A stretch of 64,000 bases of DNA from an uncultured Acidimicrobiales bacterium (GCA_937934655.1 CALGZB010000016.1:1-64000); one strand, 5' to 3'. Positions 16,438 to 25,854 are shown, counted from the stretch's first letter. Notes: generated from the letters alone by a model not told the origin. Translations and numbers: made by a program.

Positions 16438-16866
16438 ATGCACTCCACGACCCACCAAAACCCATCCTCCACGATTGCGGCGCGCGACGTTCTTAGCGAC
16501 GACCACCGGCGTTTCCGCCGCCATGTCATCGAACATTGCTTTGCCAGCGGCACACCGCTCGACCGGCAGGTCCTCACAGTGATCTTGGCGGCGAAAGCCG
16601 AACGTGAAGAGCCGTTTCGTTGGTGGACGGCTACCGCAGTTCGTGAGCTGCTGTGGGTCGACGTGGTCGAATGGTGCCTGGAGAACGGTGTCGATGTGCC
16701 CGGCAGCGTGCCTGAGACCATGTGGGGCCTATTGGGCGCCTTACCCGTGAGCGATGCCCAGATCGTCGAGTTACGGGAGCCGCTCAGCCAAGAAGCCGGA
16801 CTCGACCGCAATGGGCGCCGCAAGGCCGCCAAGCGCCGTCATCCGAGCCGCAAAAACGTGAGCTAG
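16438..16866 (+). CDS. Hypothetical protein (142 aa)
   Basis: 142 residues starting MHSTTHQNPSSTIAARDVLS, with codon use similar to its neighbours. It is rich in Trp, Glu and Arg (PFRWWTATAVRELLWVDVVE), predicted soluble and mostly helical, ending in a basic tail GRRKAAKRRHPSRKNVS. I do not recognise a family. It is isolated on the plus strand between the GGDEF-like gene and hppA. Confidence 0.55.
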   Translation: MHSTTHQNPSSTIAARDVLSDDHRRFRRHVIEHCFASGTPLDRQVLTVILAAKAEREEPFRWWTATAVRELLWVDVVEWCLENGVDVPGSVPETMWGLLGALPVSDAQIVELREPLSQEAGLDRNGRRKAAKRRHPSRKNVS

Positions 16867-16875
16867 CTCACCCTG

Positions 16876-16920
16876 TCTGGTCCAAACCATCTGGTCCAAA
16901 TCATCTGGTCCAAATCATCT
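16876..16920. repeat. 14-bp tandem repeat, three copies
   Basis: TCTGGTCCAAACCA (16876-16889) is followed by two copies of TCTGGTCCAAATCA (16890-16903, 16904-16917) and a partial TCT. It lies between the 142-aa hypothetical gene and the hppA terminator, outside any gene. Confidence 0.9.
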
Positions 16921-16958
16921 AGCCAACATCGCGCGGAGGAGAGCTGGTCGAAAACGAG

Positions 16959-16989
16959 GCTGGCCCCGGGCGAAATGCCCGGGGCCAGC
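16959..16989 (-). terminator. Terminator of hppA
   Basis: GCTGGCCCCGGGC (16959-16971) pairs perfectly with GCCCGGGGCCAGC (16977-16989), a 13-bp GC-rich stem with loop GAAAT. On the minus strand a TTTT (16951-16954) follows shortly after the stem. It lies 27 bases past the hppA stop. Confidence 0.85.
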
Positions 16990-17015
16990 TTGGATTTTGT
17001 AGAGCTTGTGGCGGG

Positions 17016-19112
17016 TTAACCGACGAACGCCGAGGCGAAGACCAGCGACACGATGGTCATGACTTTCAACAAGATGTTCATGGCTGGGCCGGAAGTGTCC
17101 TTGAATGGGTCACCAACGGTGTCACCAACAACCGCAGCTTTGTGGTTGTCGGAGCCTTTGCCGCCGTGGGCGCCAGCTTCGATGTACTTCTTGGCGTTGT
17201 CCCATGCACCGCCAGCGTTTGCCATGAAGATGGCAAGCGCAAAGCCGGTGACGAGTGCGCCGGCAAGCAGGCCGCCGAGTGCGTCGACGTTGATGAAGCC
17301 AACGACGAGGGGCACGATGACGGCGAGGGCGCCAGGGATAATCATTTCCTTCAGCGATGCTGCGGTGGAGATTTCCACACAGCGAGCGGAGTCGGGGATG
17401 ACGCCCTCTTTGCCTTCACGAAGACCAGGAATCTCACGGAACTGGCGGCGGACTTCCTCGATCATCTCGTAGGCAGCACGCCCAACAGCGTCGATGGTGA
17501 GCGCCGCAAACAGGAACGGAAGACCAGCACCGAGGAACAGGCCGACGAACACGTCGACTTCGCCGATGTTGAGGTTGAGCTCGCCTCCTGCTTCACGCAC
17601 GGCAAACTCGAAGCTCTTGAACAGAGCCAGAGCGGTAAGGGCCGCCGAACCAACAGCAAAGCCCTTGGCCACGGCAGCCGTGGTGTTTCCGAGGCTGTCG
17701 AGCGCATCGGTGACTTCGCGTACCGATGGGTCGAGGTCGGCCATCTCAGCGATACCGCCGGCGTTGTCAGCGATCGGCCCGTAGGCATCGACCGAGACAA
17801 CGACACCAGTGGTTGCGAGCATGCCGATGGCGGCGACGGCGATGCCGTAGATGCCACCTTCAAGCTGGCCAATGTTGCCAGCGAATGCGTATTCGCCGCC
17901 CCAGTAAGCCACACCCACACCAACGAGGATGAGGATGACCGACGATGCTACCGAGACCATGCCGGCGCTGATGCCCGCAAGAATCGTGGTGGCCGGACCG
18001 GTGTCGGTTTGCTGAGCGATCTTCTTCACCGGAGCGAAGTGATCGGAGGTGTAGTACTCGGCAGTCTTACCGAGAGCCCAACCAACAATGAGGCCACCGA
18101 TGACCGACATTGCGAGACCAATGGGGTTCTCGAAGTTGTCGCTATCGCCGAAGAGCCAGAAGGCGATTCCGACGGTGGCAACCATGGTGATTCCCATGGC
18201 GACGTTGGTGCCCATATGAAGGGCGCGGCTCAGAGCCTTCGAGTCGGTGGAGTCGCCACCCTTTACCAAGAACGAACCGATGATCGAGGCGATCATGCCA
18301 ACAAAGGCGATAGCCATCGGGAACATCAGTAGCGACAATGCGTCGTCGCCGATGTCGTCGGCGCTTAGGCCGATTGCAAAGGCAACCAACGAGATCGGCG
18401 CAATGATGGAACCGGCGTAGCTCTCGAAGAGGTCAGCGCCCATACCAGCGACGTCGCCAACGTTGTCGCCAACGTTGTCGGCGATGGTGGCCGGGTTGCG
18501 GGGGTCGTCCTCGGGGATGCCGGCTTCGACCTTTCCAACCAGGTCGGCGCCAACGTCAGCAGCCTTGGTGTAGATACCGCCACCAACACGTGAGAACAAG
18601 GCAATCGACGATGCGCCAAGGCCGTAGGCCGTGACAACCTCGAAGGCCTCGCTGTGCTCGTTGATGATGACGTAGTAGATGTAAACGGCCATCAGACCAA
18701 GCAGTGCCAGACCAGCAACCGAGAAGCCCATAACGGCGCCGCCGCGGAAGGCAACGGGAAGCGCTGCGGCCGGACCGCTCTTGGCGGCCTCGGTGGTGCG
18801 GGCGTTGGCCATGGTCGCAACGGTCATGCCGACATAGCCAGCAAGAGCCGAAAGAAATGCCCCGATGAAGTAGGTGACCGACGCAGCCGGGGTGATGACG
18901 AAGAAGAGCAGCACCATCATTGCAACGACGAACACCGATACCCAGGTGTACTCGGCCTTTAGGAAGGCCTTCGCACCCTTCTGGATTTCGGTCATGAGGA
19001 AGACCATGCGCTCGTCTCCGGGCGACGCAGCCTTCACTTTGGTATAGAAGAATCCGGCCAAGGCCAGCGCGGCAAGCGCTGACACGAGGGCGAGATATGG
19101 AATTGAACTCAA
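17016..19112 (-). CDS. hppA: Membrane-bound ion-translocating pyrophosphatase
   Basis: 698 residues with about 16 transmembrane segments, the normal size of M-PPases, which couple pyrophosphate hydrolysis to H+ or Na+ pumping. TTG 19112 is the start, with AAGGAG upstream. Signature regions: DVGADLVGKVEAGIPEDDPR then NPATIADNVGDNVGDVAGMG (Mg-PPi site), and a C-terminal DNHKAAVVGDTVGDPFKDTS. The segment DSLGNTTAAVAKGFAVGSAA has Ala where potassium-independent enzymes carry Lys (GNTTKA), so it belongs to the K+-dependent class. Whether H+ or Na+ is pumped cannot be decided by eye. The trk potassium uptake operon lies nearby. It is divergent from the 5-FCL gene. Confidence 0.95.
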   Translation of the reverse strand: MSSIPYLALVSALAALALAGFFYTKVKAASPGDERMVFLMTEIQKGAKAFLKAEYTWVSVFVVAMMVLLFFVITPAASVTYFIGAFLSALAGYVGMTVATMANARTTEAAKSGPAAALPVAFRGGAVMGFSVAGLALLGLMAVYIYYVIINEHSEAFEVVTAYGLGASSIALFSRVGGGIYTKAADVGADLVGKVEAGIPEDDPRNPATIADNVGDNVGDVAGMGADLFESYAGSIIAPISLVAFAIGLSADDIGDDALSLLMFPMAIAFVGMIASIIGSFLVKGGDSTDSKALSRALHMGTNVAMGITMVATVGIAFWLFGDSDNFENPIGLAMSVIGGLIVGWALGKTAEYYTSDHFAPVKKIAQQTDTGPATTILAGISAGMVSVASSVILILVGVGVAYWGGEYAFAGNIGQLEGGIYGIAVAAIGMLATTGVVVSVDAYGPIADNAGGIAEMADLDPSVREVTDALDSLGNTTAAVAKGFAVGSAALTALALFKSFEFAVREAGGELNLNIGEVDVFVGLFLGAGLPFLFAALTIDAVGRAAYEMIEEVRRQFREIPGLREGKEGVIPDSARCVEISTAASLKEMIIPGALAVIVPLVVGFINVDALGGLLAGALVTGFALAIFMANAGGAWDNAKKYIEAGAHGGKGSDNHKAAVVGDTVGDPFKDTSGPAMNILLKVMTIVSLVFASAFVG

Positions 19113-19232
19113 GTAAATCTGACTCCTTCAAAGGGCCGACAGGTTTACGGCCGGGGTGCCGCACCCGCCAGTCGGTAACGGCGCAACGTTATTATTGGCG
19201 CCTTCCCGGCACAAACACAGAAGGAACTCTCT

Positions 19233-19814
19233 TTGAACTCCACCGGCCCAAGCGACCCGTCCGAGATCCGTCGCGACATGAAAAAGCGGCGCCGTTCCAT
19301 GGATGTCGCCGTTGCACTCGACCATGGTGAGCGGGTTGCCCGGCACCTTGTTGGGATTCCTGAAATCACCCAGGCGCGCAACATCGGTGCCTATATCGCG
19401 TTCGGAGGCGAGCTCGATCCGGCTCCGTCGCTGGCGCTCCTGACGGCTTCGACGTACCTGCCGCTGGTCGGCGAGGACTTTTCGATGGCGTTCAAATTGT
19501 CGAACCTGGACTATCCGATGGTCGCAAACCGCTATGGCATCGACGAGCCGCCAGCGTCTGCTCCGAGCATTGCAATAGACGAACTCGACGTGGTGTTGGT
19601 CCCTCTGGTTGCTTTTGATCGCCGGGGAGCTCGGCTTGGGATGGGCGCCGGCTACTACGACCGCTGCTTTGCCTTCCGGAAGAGTGAGGTGCCACCACCG
19701 CTCCTCATTGGGTTGGCGCATGGGATGCAAGAGGTCGAGCTGATCGAGCCGCAACCATGGGATGTGGCCCTCGACCTCATCGTGACCGAGGACGGGGTCA
19801 TCAGGATCATCTGA
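19233..19814 (+). CDS. 5-formyltetrahydrofolate cyclo-ligase
   Basis: 193 residues from TTG 19233, with AAGGA 7 bases upstream. The enzyme converts 5-formyl-THF to 5,10-methenyl-THF using ATP. Motifs: EIRRDMKKRRRSMD (N-terminal ATP-binding basic helix), IGAYIAFGGELDPAP, and the family block LVPLVAFDRRGARLGMGAGY followed by YDRCF. It ends ALDLIVTEDGVIRI, also diagnostic. It is divergent from hppA and 105 bases before trkA. Confidence 0.93.
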   Translation: MNSTGPSDPSEIRRDMKKRRRSMDVAVALDHGERVARHLVGIPEITQARNIGAYIAFGGELDPAPSLALLTASTYLPLVGEDFSMAFKLSNLDYPMVANRYGIDEPPASAPSIAIDELDVVLVPLVAFDRRGARLGMGAGYYDRCFAFRKSEVPPPLLIGLAHGMQEVELIEPQPWDVALDLIVTEDGVIRII

Positions 19815-19919
19815 CACATTCTCGGCGACCGGCCGGCCGAGTCGCGGCCGCCATTGTTCGTTCGAGAAATCGTCGGCCGATACTCCACTACACGTAGCCC
19901 GCGGGCAATGATGGAGACA

Positions 19920-21260
19920 ATGCACATCATTGTCATTGGAGCCGGTGAGGTCGGAACGCACGTCGCTCAGCGACTTGGGCGAGATGGCCATGACGTGGTC
20001 GTCGTGGAACGAAGTGCAAAGGCGCGTCGCAAAGTCGAGAGCGAAACCGCCATCCAGGTCGTCGCTGGGAGCGGAACGCACCCCTCGGTGCTTAAGGCGG
20101 CAGGCCTCAGTAAGGCCGACATGCTCATCGCCGTTACGACCAACGATGAGGTCAACCTCGTCGCATCGAAGCTTGCCAAACAGGCGGGTGTCGAAAAGAC
20201 GATTATCCGTGTCGAGTCTGAAGAACTTCGTGGTCGGGGCGGAGCCGCGGTGCGCGAAGCCCTTGGCGTCGATGTCGTTATCGACCCCGATGACGAGACC
20301 GCTCACGAACTGCTGAGCTTGCTTGAATATCCCGGAGCGAGCGAAGTGGTGGTGATGTGCCACGGCGAAGTCGTTGTGCTCGGATCCAAGCTGGCCGAGG
20401 GCGCCCCGCTGGTAGGGATGCAGTTGTCTGAGGTTGGGGCAATGTTTGAGCCCGACTGGCAGTTCATGGTCGGAGCGATCACGCGTTCTGGGAAGACCGT
20501 GATCCCTCGCAGCGAGCACGTGCTGGAAGCCAACGACCGGCTCCGAATGGTTGTGCGACGCGATGCCCGCCGCCAGGTAGCCACACTGCTGGGTTTGGCT
20601 CGAGACCTTCCCCGTCGCATCATGCTCCTCGGCGGCGGGCGGACCGCACTGATCCTCGCTCGGTTGCTCGACGATCGGGGCGCCGAAGTCGTGCTTATCG
20701 ACCGCGATGCCGATCGGTGCGATGAGCTAGCGGAGAAGCTCGACAACGCGCTTGTTCTTCACGGCAATATCACCGATAGCGAACTGCTGCGCGACGCGAA
20801 TGTCGGAGACTTCGATGTGGTGATTGCTCTTACCGGCGAAGATGACGCCAACATCTTGGCCTGTCTGTTTGCGAAATCCGAAGGAGCGGAAGAGACCATT
20901 TCGCTTGCCCACCGCCTCGAACTACTTCCGCTTCTTCACGAAGTTGGAATCGACGCCGCAACGTCGCCTCGAACTGCAGCGGCCAACGGTGTTCTCCGAC
21001 AACTTCGTGATGTCGCCGAGATCAAGACGTTTCTTGAAGGCGAAGCCGAGGTCGTCGAGTTTGAGGTGAAGCCGGGTAGTGCCGCCGACGGACAAAAGGT
21101 CCGCGATCTTCACCTTGACCACGATGTCCTGATCGGAGCGGTCTTCCGCGATGGGAACGTACAGATTGCGCGAGGTCGCACCACACTTCGCGAACGAGAC
21201 CATCTCGTCGCTATCGCGATGCCCGGGGCCATCGAGGAAGCCGCCCACGTATTCGGGTGA
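19920..21260 (+). CDS. trkA: Trk potassium uptake regulatory subunit TrkA
   Basis: 446 residues from ATG 19920, chosen because TGGAG lies 8 bases upstream and the protein then starts directly in the Rossmann fold. It contains two RCK units: N-terminal MHIIVIGAGEVGTHVAQRLG and second IMLLGGGRTALILARLLDD, each followed by an RCK_C domain (VEFEVKPGSAADGQKVRDLH in the second). TrkA forms a cytoplasmic ring that binds NAD(H) or nucleotides and gates TrkH. Its stop overlaps the GTG start of the first trkH (GTGA), giving translational coupling in a trkA-trkH-trkH operon. Confidence 0.93.
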   Translation: MHIIVIGAGEVGTHVAQRLGRDGHDVVVVERSAKARRKVESETAIQVVAGSGTHPSVLKAAGLSKADMLIAVTTNDEVNLVASKLAKQAGVEKTIIRVESEELRGRGGAAVREALGVDVVIDPDDETAHELLSLLEYPGASEVVVMCHGEVVVLGSKLAEGAPLVGMQLSEVGAMFEPDWQFMVGAITRSGKTVIPRSEHVLEANDRLRMVVRRDARRQVATLLGLARDLPRRIMLLGGGRTALILARLLDDRGAEVVLIDRDADRCDELAEKLDNALVLHGNITDSELLRDANVGDFDVVIALTGEDDANILACLFAKSEGAEETISLAHRLELLPLLHEVGIDAATSPRTAAANGVLRQLRDVAEIKTFLEGEAEVVEFEVKPGSAADGQKVRDLHLDHDVLIGAVFRDGNVQIARGRTTLRERDHLVAIAMPGAIEEAAHVFG

Positions 21261-22837
21261 TCGAGCAATCTCACCCGCAGACCCACGCCGGGTCCGAGTT
21301 TGATCTCAATCGGTTTGTTCGAAAGCCGACGGCCATTGCCTATCCGCTCGCGCTTACGCTTGTTTCGGTCGGGGTGCTCCTCGCACTTTCGGGCATTGCT
21401 GGGCTTGGTGATTCCTCTGGCAAGCGATTGAACGATGGCCTGGCGTTTCTTATCGTCGGTGGGGTAGCGGCCACGATTGGTTTGGTCTGGTCCAGGTACT
21501 ACCGGATGCCTGTCTCGCTCACGTCTCGCAATGCAATGGCCATCGCTACGTCGGTGTGGTGCACGATGATCGTGGTATCAGCCGTGGCCTATGTCGCGAG
21601 TGGCGAGCTGAGCCTTTCTGCGGCGCTCTTCGAGTCGGCGTCCGGGTTGACAACGACAGGTATGACGGCGCTCGAGAACCCGGCAGAAGCAAGTACCGCC
21701 ATGCTTACCTGGCGGGCAGTATCGCAGTGGGCCGGAGGGCTCGGCGTTCTGTTGATGGGCTTTGGTCTGCTGCCCCTCTACGGGGGCGCCTACTCACTTC
21801 GTGCCGGACAGGGCCGGCCAGGCCCTAGCGGAACGCTCGGAACCAAGTTCACCGACGTTGCCCGCCGAGTCCTTTTGCTCTACGGCTCGTTTTCGGTCGT
21901 GATGTTCGTGGCCTACCTGGTGGCCGGGGCCGGCGGCTTTGACTCGTTTGTGTTGTCGCTCACCACCGTGTCGACCGGTGGGTTTACCAACCGAGCTGGG
22001 TCGTTCAAGCTTTACGATTCGGCGGCGATGCAGTGGGTCGCCATTGTGGGTATGGCCGTGGCCGGCTCGTCGATCGCTATTTGGTGGTGGGCGTTTTCGG
22101 GTTCGGCGAAGCGGGCCTACAAATCAGTGCAGTTGCGCTCATATGTGGGGCTTCTCATCGTTGTGGGGGTCATCGCTGCAGTGGTGAACGGTGGCGATGC
22201 CGACGATGTTCGACGGTCCATTTTCACGGTGGTCTCGTACTCATCGACAACTGGGTACGAAGTGGTCGATGCCGGAACGTGGCCACCGGCCCTCGATGCC
22301 CTGCTCTTTATGCTGATGGTGGTAGGCGCCATGTCGGGATCTGCCGGCGGCGGTCTCCACATCAGTCGCATTCGACTCCTGCTTCTTTATCTTCGACGGG
22401 TGCTTTATCAACAGGTGCACCCGGCGTCGGTGCTTCATGTGAAGGCCAACAACAAAAAGGTCCAGGAGTATGTGGTGGCCAACATGGTCAGTGCCGCCAC
22501 GCTCTATGGCTTCATGGTGCTCATCGGCGCGGTCGGTGTGGCGGCATTTGGCGGACAACTTCATCTGTCGTTTATCGCCGCGGTGAGCGCGTTATCGAAC
22601 GTCGGCCCAGTGTTTGGCGTTGATGCCGGAGCCGGTGGGGAAGAAGTCGACGGCGTCCTTCGGATGTCAGCACCCGCCAAATTTGTTCTTGCCGGGCTCA
22701 TGATCGCTGGACGTCTCGGCGTGTACCCAGCGCTCGTGGCACTCGGTGACCTGTTCGATCCGGTCTACGCCAAACTCAAGTGGATGCGGCACTTTCTCGA
22801 CCGCCGCCGCTCCGACTCTGGGGCAACGGAGTGGTAG
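21257..22837 (+). CDS. trkH: Trk potassium channel/transporter subunit TrkH, first copy
   Basis: 526 residues from GTG 21257, overlapping the trkA stop by 4 bases. It has four membrane-pore-membrane repeats with selectivity-filter loops ASGLTTTGMTALE, LTTVSTGGFTNRAG, VSYSSTTGYEVVD and SALSNVGPVFGVD. TrkH forms the K+ pathway as a dimer on a TrkA ring. The N-terminal 35 residues are cytoplasmic. It overlaps the second trkH start by 7 bases. Confidence 0.92.
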   Translation: MIEQSHPQTHAGSEFDLNRFVRKPTAIAYPLALTLVSVGVLLALSGIAGLGDSSGKRLNDGLAFLIVGGVAATIGLVWSRYYRMPVSLTSRNAMAIATSVWCTMIVVSAVAYVASGELSLSAALFESASGLTTTGMTALENPAEASTAMLTWRAVSQWAGGLGVLLMGFGLLPLYGGAYSLRAGQGRPGPSGTLGTKFTDVARRVLLLYGSFSVVMFVAYLVAGAGGFDSFVLSLTTVSTGGFTNRAGSFKLYDSAAMQWVAIVGMAVAGSSIAIWWWAFSGSAKRAYKSVQLRSYVGLLIVVGVIAAVVNGGDADDVRRSIFTVVSYSSTTGYEVVDAGTWPPALDALLFMLMVVGAMSGSAGGGLHISRIRLLLLYLRRVLYQQVHPASVLHVKANNKKVQEYVVANMVSAATLYGFMVLIGAVGVAAFGGQLHLSFIAAVSALSNVGPVFGVDAGAGGEEVDGVLRMSAPAKFVLAGLMIAGRLGVYPALVALGDLFDPVYAKLKWMRHFLDRRRSDSGATEW

Positions 22838-24453
22838 ATACGACGACGCTCAAGCGGTCGAAGCTCGGACGCGCTGGCCGCACCACATGGAACATTGTGA
22901 ACCCCGGCTGGGACCCTCGTCCCACGCTCACGACGTCGAGCCAAGGCGGCCGCTTCGACTCGCCGCTACTGCACATCACCGGGCTTGCTCTGATGTGGAT
23001 GGCCGTCGCAATCGCCATAGCGGCCATGGTGGAGTTTGCGTACGGGGATCCAGATGGCTGGGCGCTGCTTGCCTCGACCGGGATCTTTGGTGGCGCTGGA
23101 TACGTGTTGATGCGAGCCACCAAGATCGAACGACTCGATACTGCGCAATCGTTTGCTGTTGTCGGGTGGACCTGGGTCATCATCTGTCTTGCCGGTGCTA
23201 TCCCGTACATCCTCGCCGGTACCTTCCGGCATTGGGACGACGCCATCTTCGAGTCGGTCTCAGGATTCTCGTGCACCGGATCGACGGTGTTCTTTGGCTA
23301 TAACGACTCCATCGAAAGCCAAGGGCACGGCATCTTGCTCTATCGACAGCTCACGAACTGGGCGGGCGGAATGGGAATCGTGCTGCTCGCAATCTCGGTG
23401 TTGCCGTCGCTCGGTCGAGGCGGGCTTGGTCTCATCGGCGCCGAGGCTCCCGGGCCTTCGTCGGACCATCTTGTTCCTCGATTGAACGAGATGGCCAAAC
23501 GGCTTTGGTACGTGTACGTCGGCTTCACGGCGATCATGGCGGTCGGGTATCTGGGCGCCGGAATGGGCCCGTTCGACGCAATTGCCCACAGTCTGGCCAC
23601 GGCGGCCACCGGCGGGTTCAGTACCCGTAATTCATCGATTGGCAGTTTCGACAGCATCTGGATTGAAGCAGCCGCATGCGTGGGCATGATCGCCGGCGGT
23701 ATGAACTTCGCTCTTCACTACCGCTTGGCTCGTCGGGAGTTCAGAGCATATGACCGAGACGGCGAGACACGCGTCTACCTGCTGGGTCTACTCATCGGTG
23801 CCGCAGTGATTGTGTCGTTGCTCTGGTTCGACAGCCCACTGTCGTTGGGCGAGTCGGCCCGTGCCGGAATCTTTAACACCATTGCGTTGGGTACCTCGAC
23901 CGGGTTCGGCAATGCGACCTCGGCCGGAAGCCCCGGCGACTTCGTGACCTGGATCCCGGCGCCCCAGGTAATCATCCTTGCCTTCTTTGTAGTCGGCGGT
24001 TGCAGCGGATCGACGTCGGGCGGTGTCAAGGTCGTACGCATCCAGGTCCTCTGGCGCTACGTCCATCGTGTTCTCCAGCGCATTCGCCATCGCAACCTCG
24101 TGCTGCCGATCAAGGTAAACGGCGGACGAATCCCGGATCCGCTCGTCGAGAAGGTTGTGGGCTTTATGGCTCTCTATTCGGTGATCGTGGCCGTGGGCAT
24201 CGTGGTCGTTACCGCAATGGGTGCCGACCTTATGACCGCGGTCGGAGGCGTAGTCGGCTCAATGGGCAACATGGGCCCAGCTCTGAATCAAGTTGGCCCG
24301 ACCGCGTCGTTTATCGATGGGTTCAATCGGCCGGCGCGAATGGTGCTGGCACTGTTGATGTTGATCGGGCGGCTTGAAATCTTCCCGATGCTGCTCATGC
24401 TGGTTGCGCCGCGTCGGATCTGGCGCAAGGTACGTCCCCGCCGCCATATCTGA
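22831..24453 (+). CDS. trkH: Trk potassium channel/transporter subunit TrkH, second copy
   Basis: 540 residues if it starts at GTG 22831, inside the last codons of the first trkH (MVDTTTLKRSKLG); an earlier ATG at 22780 would add 17 residues of poor quality. Filter loops: SVSGFSCTGSTVFFG, LATAATGGFSTRNSS, ALGTSTGFGNATSAG and VGSMGNMGPALNQVG. The Cys in the first loop and Ala-Ala-Thr in the second differ from the first copy, so the two subunits are diverged paralogues, not a recent duplication. Both copies share one trkA and could form a heterodimeric pore or two separate systems. Confidence 0.9.
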   Translation: MVDTTTLKRSKLGRAGRTTWNIVNPGWDPRPTLTTSSQGGRFDSPLLHITGLALMWMAVAIAIAAMVEFAYGDPDGWALLASTGIFGGAGYVLMRATKIERLDTAQSFAVVGWTWVIICLAGAIPYILAGTFRHWDDAIFESVSGFSCTGSTVFFGYNDSIESQGHGILLYRQLTNWAGGMGIVLLAISVLPSLGRGGLGLIGAEAPGPSSDHLVPRLNEMAKRLWYVYVGFTAIMAVGYLGAGMGPFDAIAHSLATAATGGFSTRNSSIGSFDSIWIEAAACVGMIAGGMNFALHYRLARREFRAYDRDGETRVYLLGLLIGAAVIVSLLWFDSPLSLGESARAGIFNTIALGTSTGFGNATSAGSPGDFVTWIPAPQVIILAFFVVGGCSGSTSGGVKVVRIQVLWRYVHRVLQRIRHRNLVLPIKVNGGRIPDPLVEKVVGFMALYSVIVAVGIVVVTAMGADLMTAVGGVVGSMGNMGPALNQVGPTASFIDGFNRPARMVLALLMLIGRLEIFPMLLMLVAPRRIWRKVRPRRHI

Positions 24454-24462
24454 GCTGGTGAG

Positions 24463-25809
24463 CTAGCGCTCGAGTATCGCTAGGAACGCCGCCTTGAGGT
24501 AACCCGGATCATGGGATCCGCAGAACTCTCTGGCCGAATGCATCGCGAGTTGGGGGCAGCCGACGTCGACGGTCGGTATCCCGAGTTCGGCGGCGGTAAT
24601 CGGCCCGATCGTCGAGCCGCACCCAAGGTCGGTTCGGTTGACAAACTTCTGAAACGGAACGTTCGCCGATTCGCATGCTTGTTGGAAGACGGCAGCAGTG
24701 GTGGCGTCGGTGGCATAGCGCTCGTTGGCATTGATCTTGATGACGGGTCCGTCATTGAGCGAGATGAGGTGATCGGGTTCGTGTCGATCGATGTAATTGG
24801 GGTGCGTCGCGTGCGCATTGTCGCTGGAGATGAGAATCGACTGGGCAAGTGCCCGATGAACGTCATCGTCGGAACCGCCACGTGCAGCGACGCTTCGTTC
24901 GATGATGCCGCGAAGAAGTGGCGACGCTGCACCCGAGGCCGACGTCGACCCGACTTCTTCGTGGTCAAACAGCGCCACCACAACAACGCTGGAACGGTTG
25001 GGAGCGCCGGTGGCGACTTGGGTGAGGGCATCGAGCGCCACAAAGCAGGAGAGTTGGTTGTCGAGACGGGGCGCCGAGACGAACTCTTGCTTGCTGCCGG
25101 TGAGTTGACTTGGCGCGGTGTCGTGGAACATCAGATCCCACGAGACGATGTCGGCGGCGACGACCTTGAGTTTCTCAGCGAGGTACCCGACGAAGTCGCC
25201 AGTGGTGGAGCCGCCGATTCCCCAAACCGGCGCCATGTTGGTTTGGGCGTTGAGCTTGAGGCCGTCGTTGACGCCCCGGTCGAGGTGGATCGCGAGCTGG
25301 GGGAGTCGGGCGATTGGTTCGTTGATAAGAACGAGTTGTTCGATGGTGCTTTCGCCGTCGCGCAGGGTGACCCTGCCGGCGATTCCGAGATCTCGGTCGA
25401 GCCATGAGTTCCGGAGGATTCCTCCGTAGACCTCGACACCAAGCTGTTTCATGTTGGCCTTGCCCATATCCGGGAAGGGCTTCAGTCGAAGGTTCGGGCT
25501 GTCGGTGTGGGCGCCGATAACGGTGAACGGGGCGACTGCGTCGAGAGGGGTTTGGCCAACCTCATCGATCCAAGCCACGAGGGCACCACCGCGTTCGATG
25601 AACCAACGACCAGCGCCAGGCCAAGGTGCGGTTTCGTCGTGAGCGCTGAACCCGGCAGTGGTCAACGCCGCAATGGCTGTTTGGACAACATGAAACGGCG
25701 TGGGCGACGCATCGATAAAGGTGCAGAGATCGCGGGCGACGTCGAGATCGGGGTCGGCGGTGATGGGGATTGGGGAGTCTTGTGCGTCGGTCATAGGGGT
25801 GTTTGCCAA
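24463..25809 (-). CDS. M18-family aspartyl aminopeptidase-like metallopeptidase
   Basis: 448 residues from ATG 25809; ATG 25794 (MTDAQDSP) is an alternative. Dinuclear zinc ligands of the M18 family are all visible: VIGAHTDSPNLRLKP (His), SAPRLDNQLSC (bridging Asp), ALFDHEEVGSTSASGA (catalytic Glu and ligand Glu), ISSDNAHATHPNY (Asp) and LAMHSAREFCGS (His). M18 enzymes are large tetrahedral dodecamers that remove N-terminal acidic residues from peptides in the cytoplasm. Nine bases separate it from the convergent second trkH, and it lies downstream of hipA on the same strand. Confidence 0.93.
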   Translation of the reverse strand: MANTPMTDAQDSPIPITADPDLDVARDLCTFIDASPTPFHVVQTAIAALTTAGFSAHDETAPWPGAGRWFIERGGALVAWIDEVGQTPLDAVAPFTVIGAHTDSPNLRLKPFPDMGKANMKQLGVEVYGGILRNSWLDRDLGIAGRVTLRDGESTIEQLVLINEPIARLPQLAIHLDRGVNDGLKLNAQTNMAPVWGIGGSTTGDFVGYLAEKLKVVAADIVSWDLMFHDTAPSQLTGSKQEFVSAPRLDNQLSCFVALDALTQVATGAPNRSSVVVVALFDHEEVGSTSASGAASPLLRGIIERSVAARGGSDDDVHRALAQSILISSDNAHATHPNYIDRHEPDHLISLNDGPVIKINANERYATDATTAAVFQQACESANVPFQKFVNRTDLGCGSTIGPITAAELGIPTVDVGCPQLAMHSAREFCGSHDPGYLKAAFLAILER

Positions 25810-25854
25810 TCGGTCGAGAGTTATGGGCGATAAAGAGAGCGATGGAGAGGTGCG

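Noticed and set aside
17142-18332. 396-codon plus-strand frame
   Set aside because: Shadow of hppA on the opposite strand, rich in His/Asp/Gly as expected from the reversed hydrophobic codons.
19128-20519. 463-codon minus-strand frame
   Set aside because: Antisense to the cyclo-ligase and trkA genes, both firmly identified by motifs.
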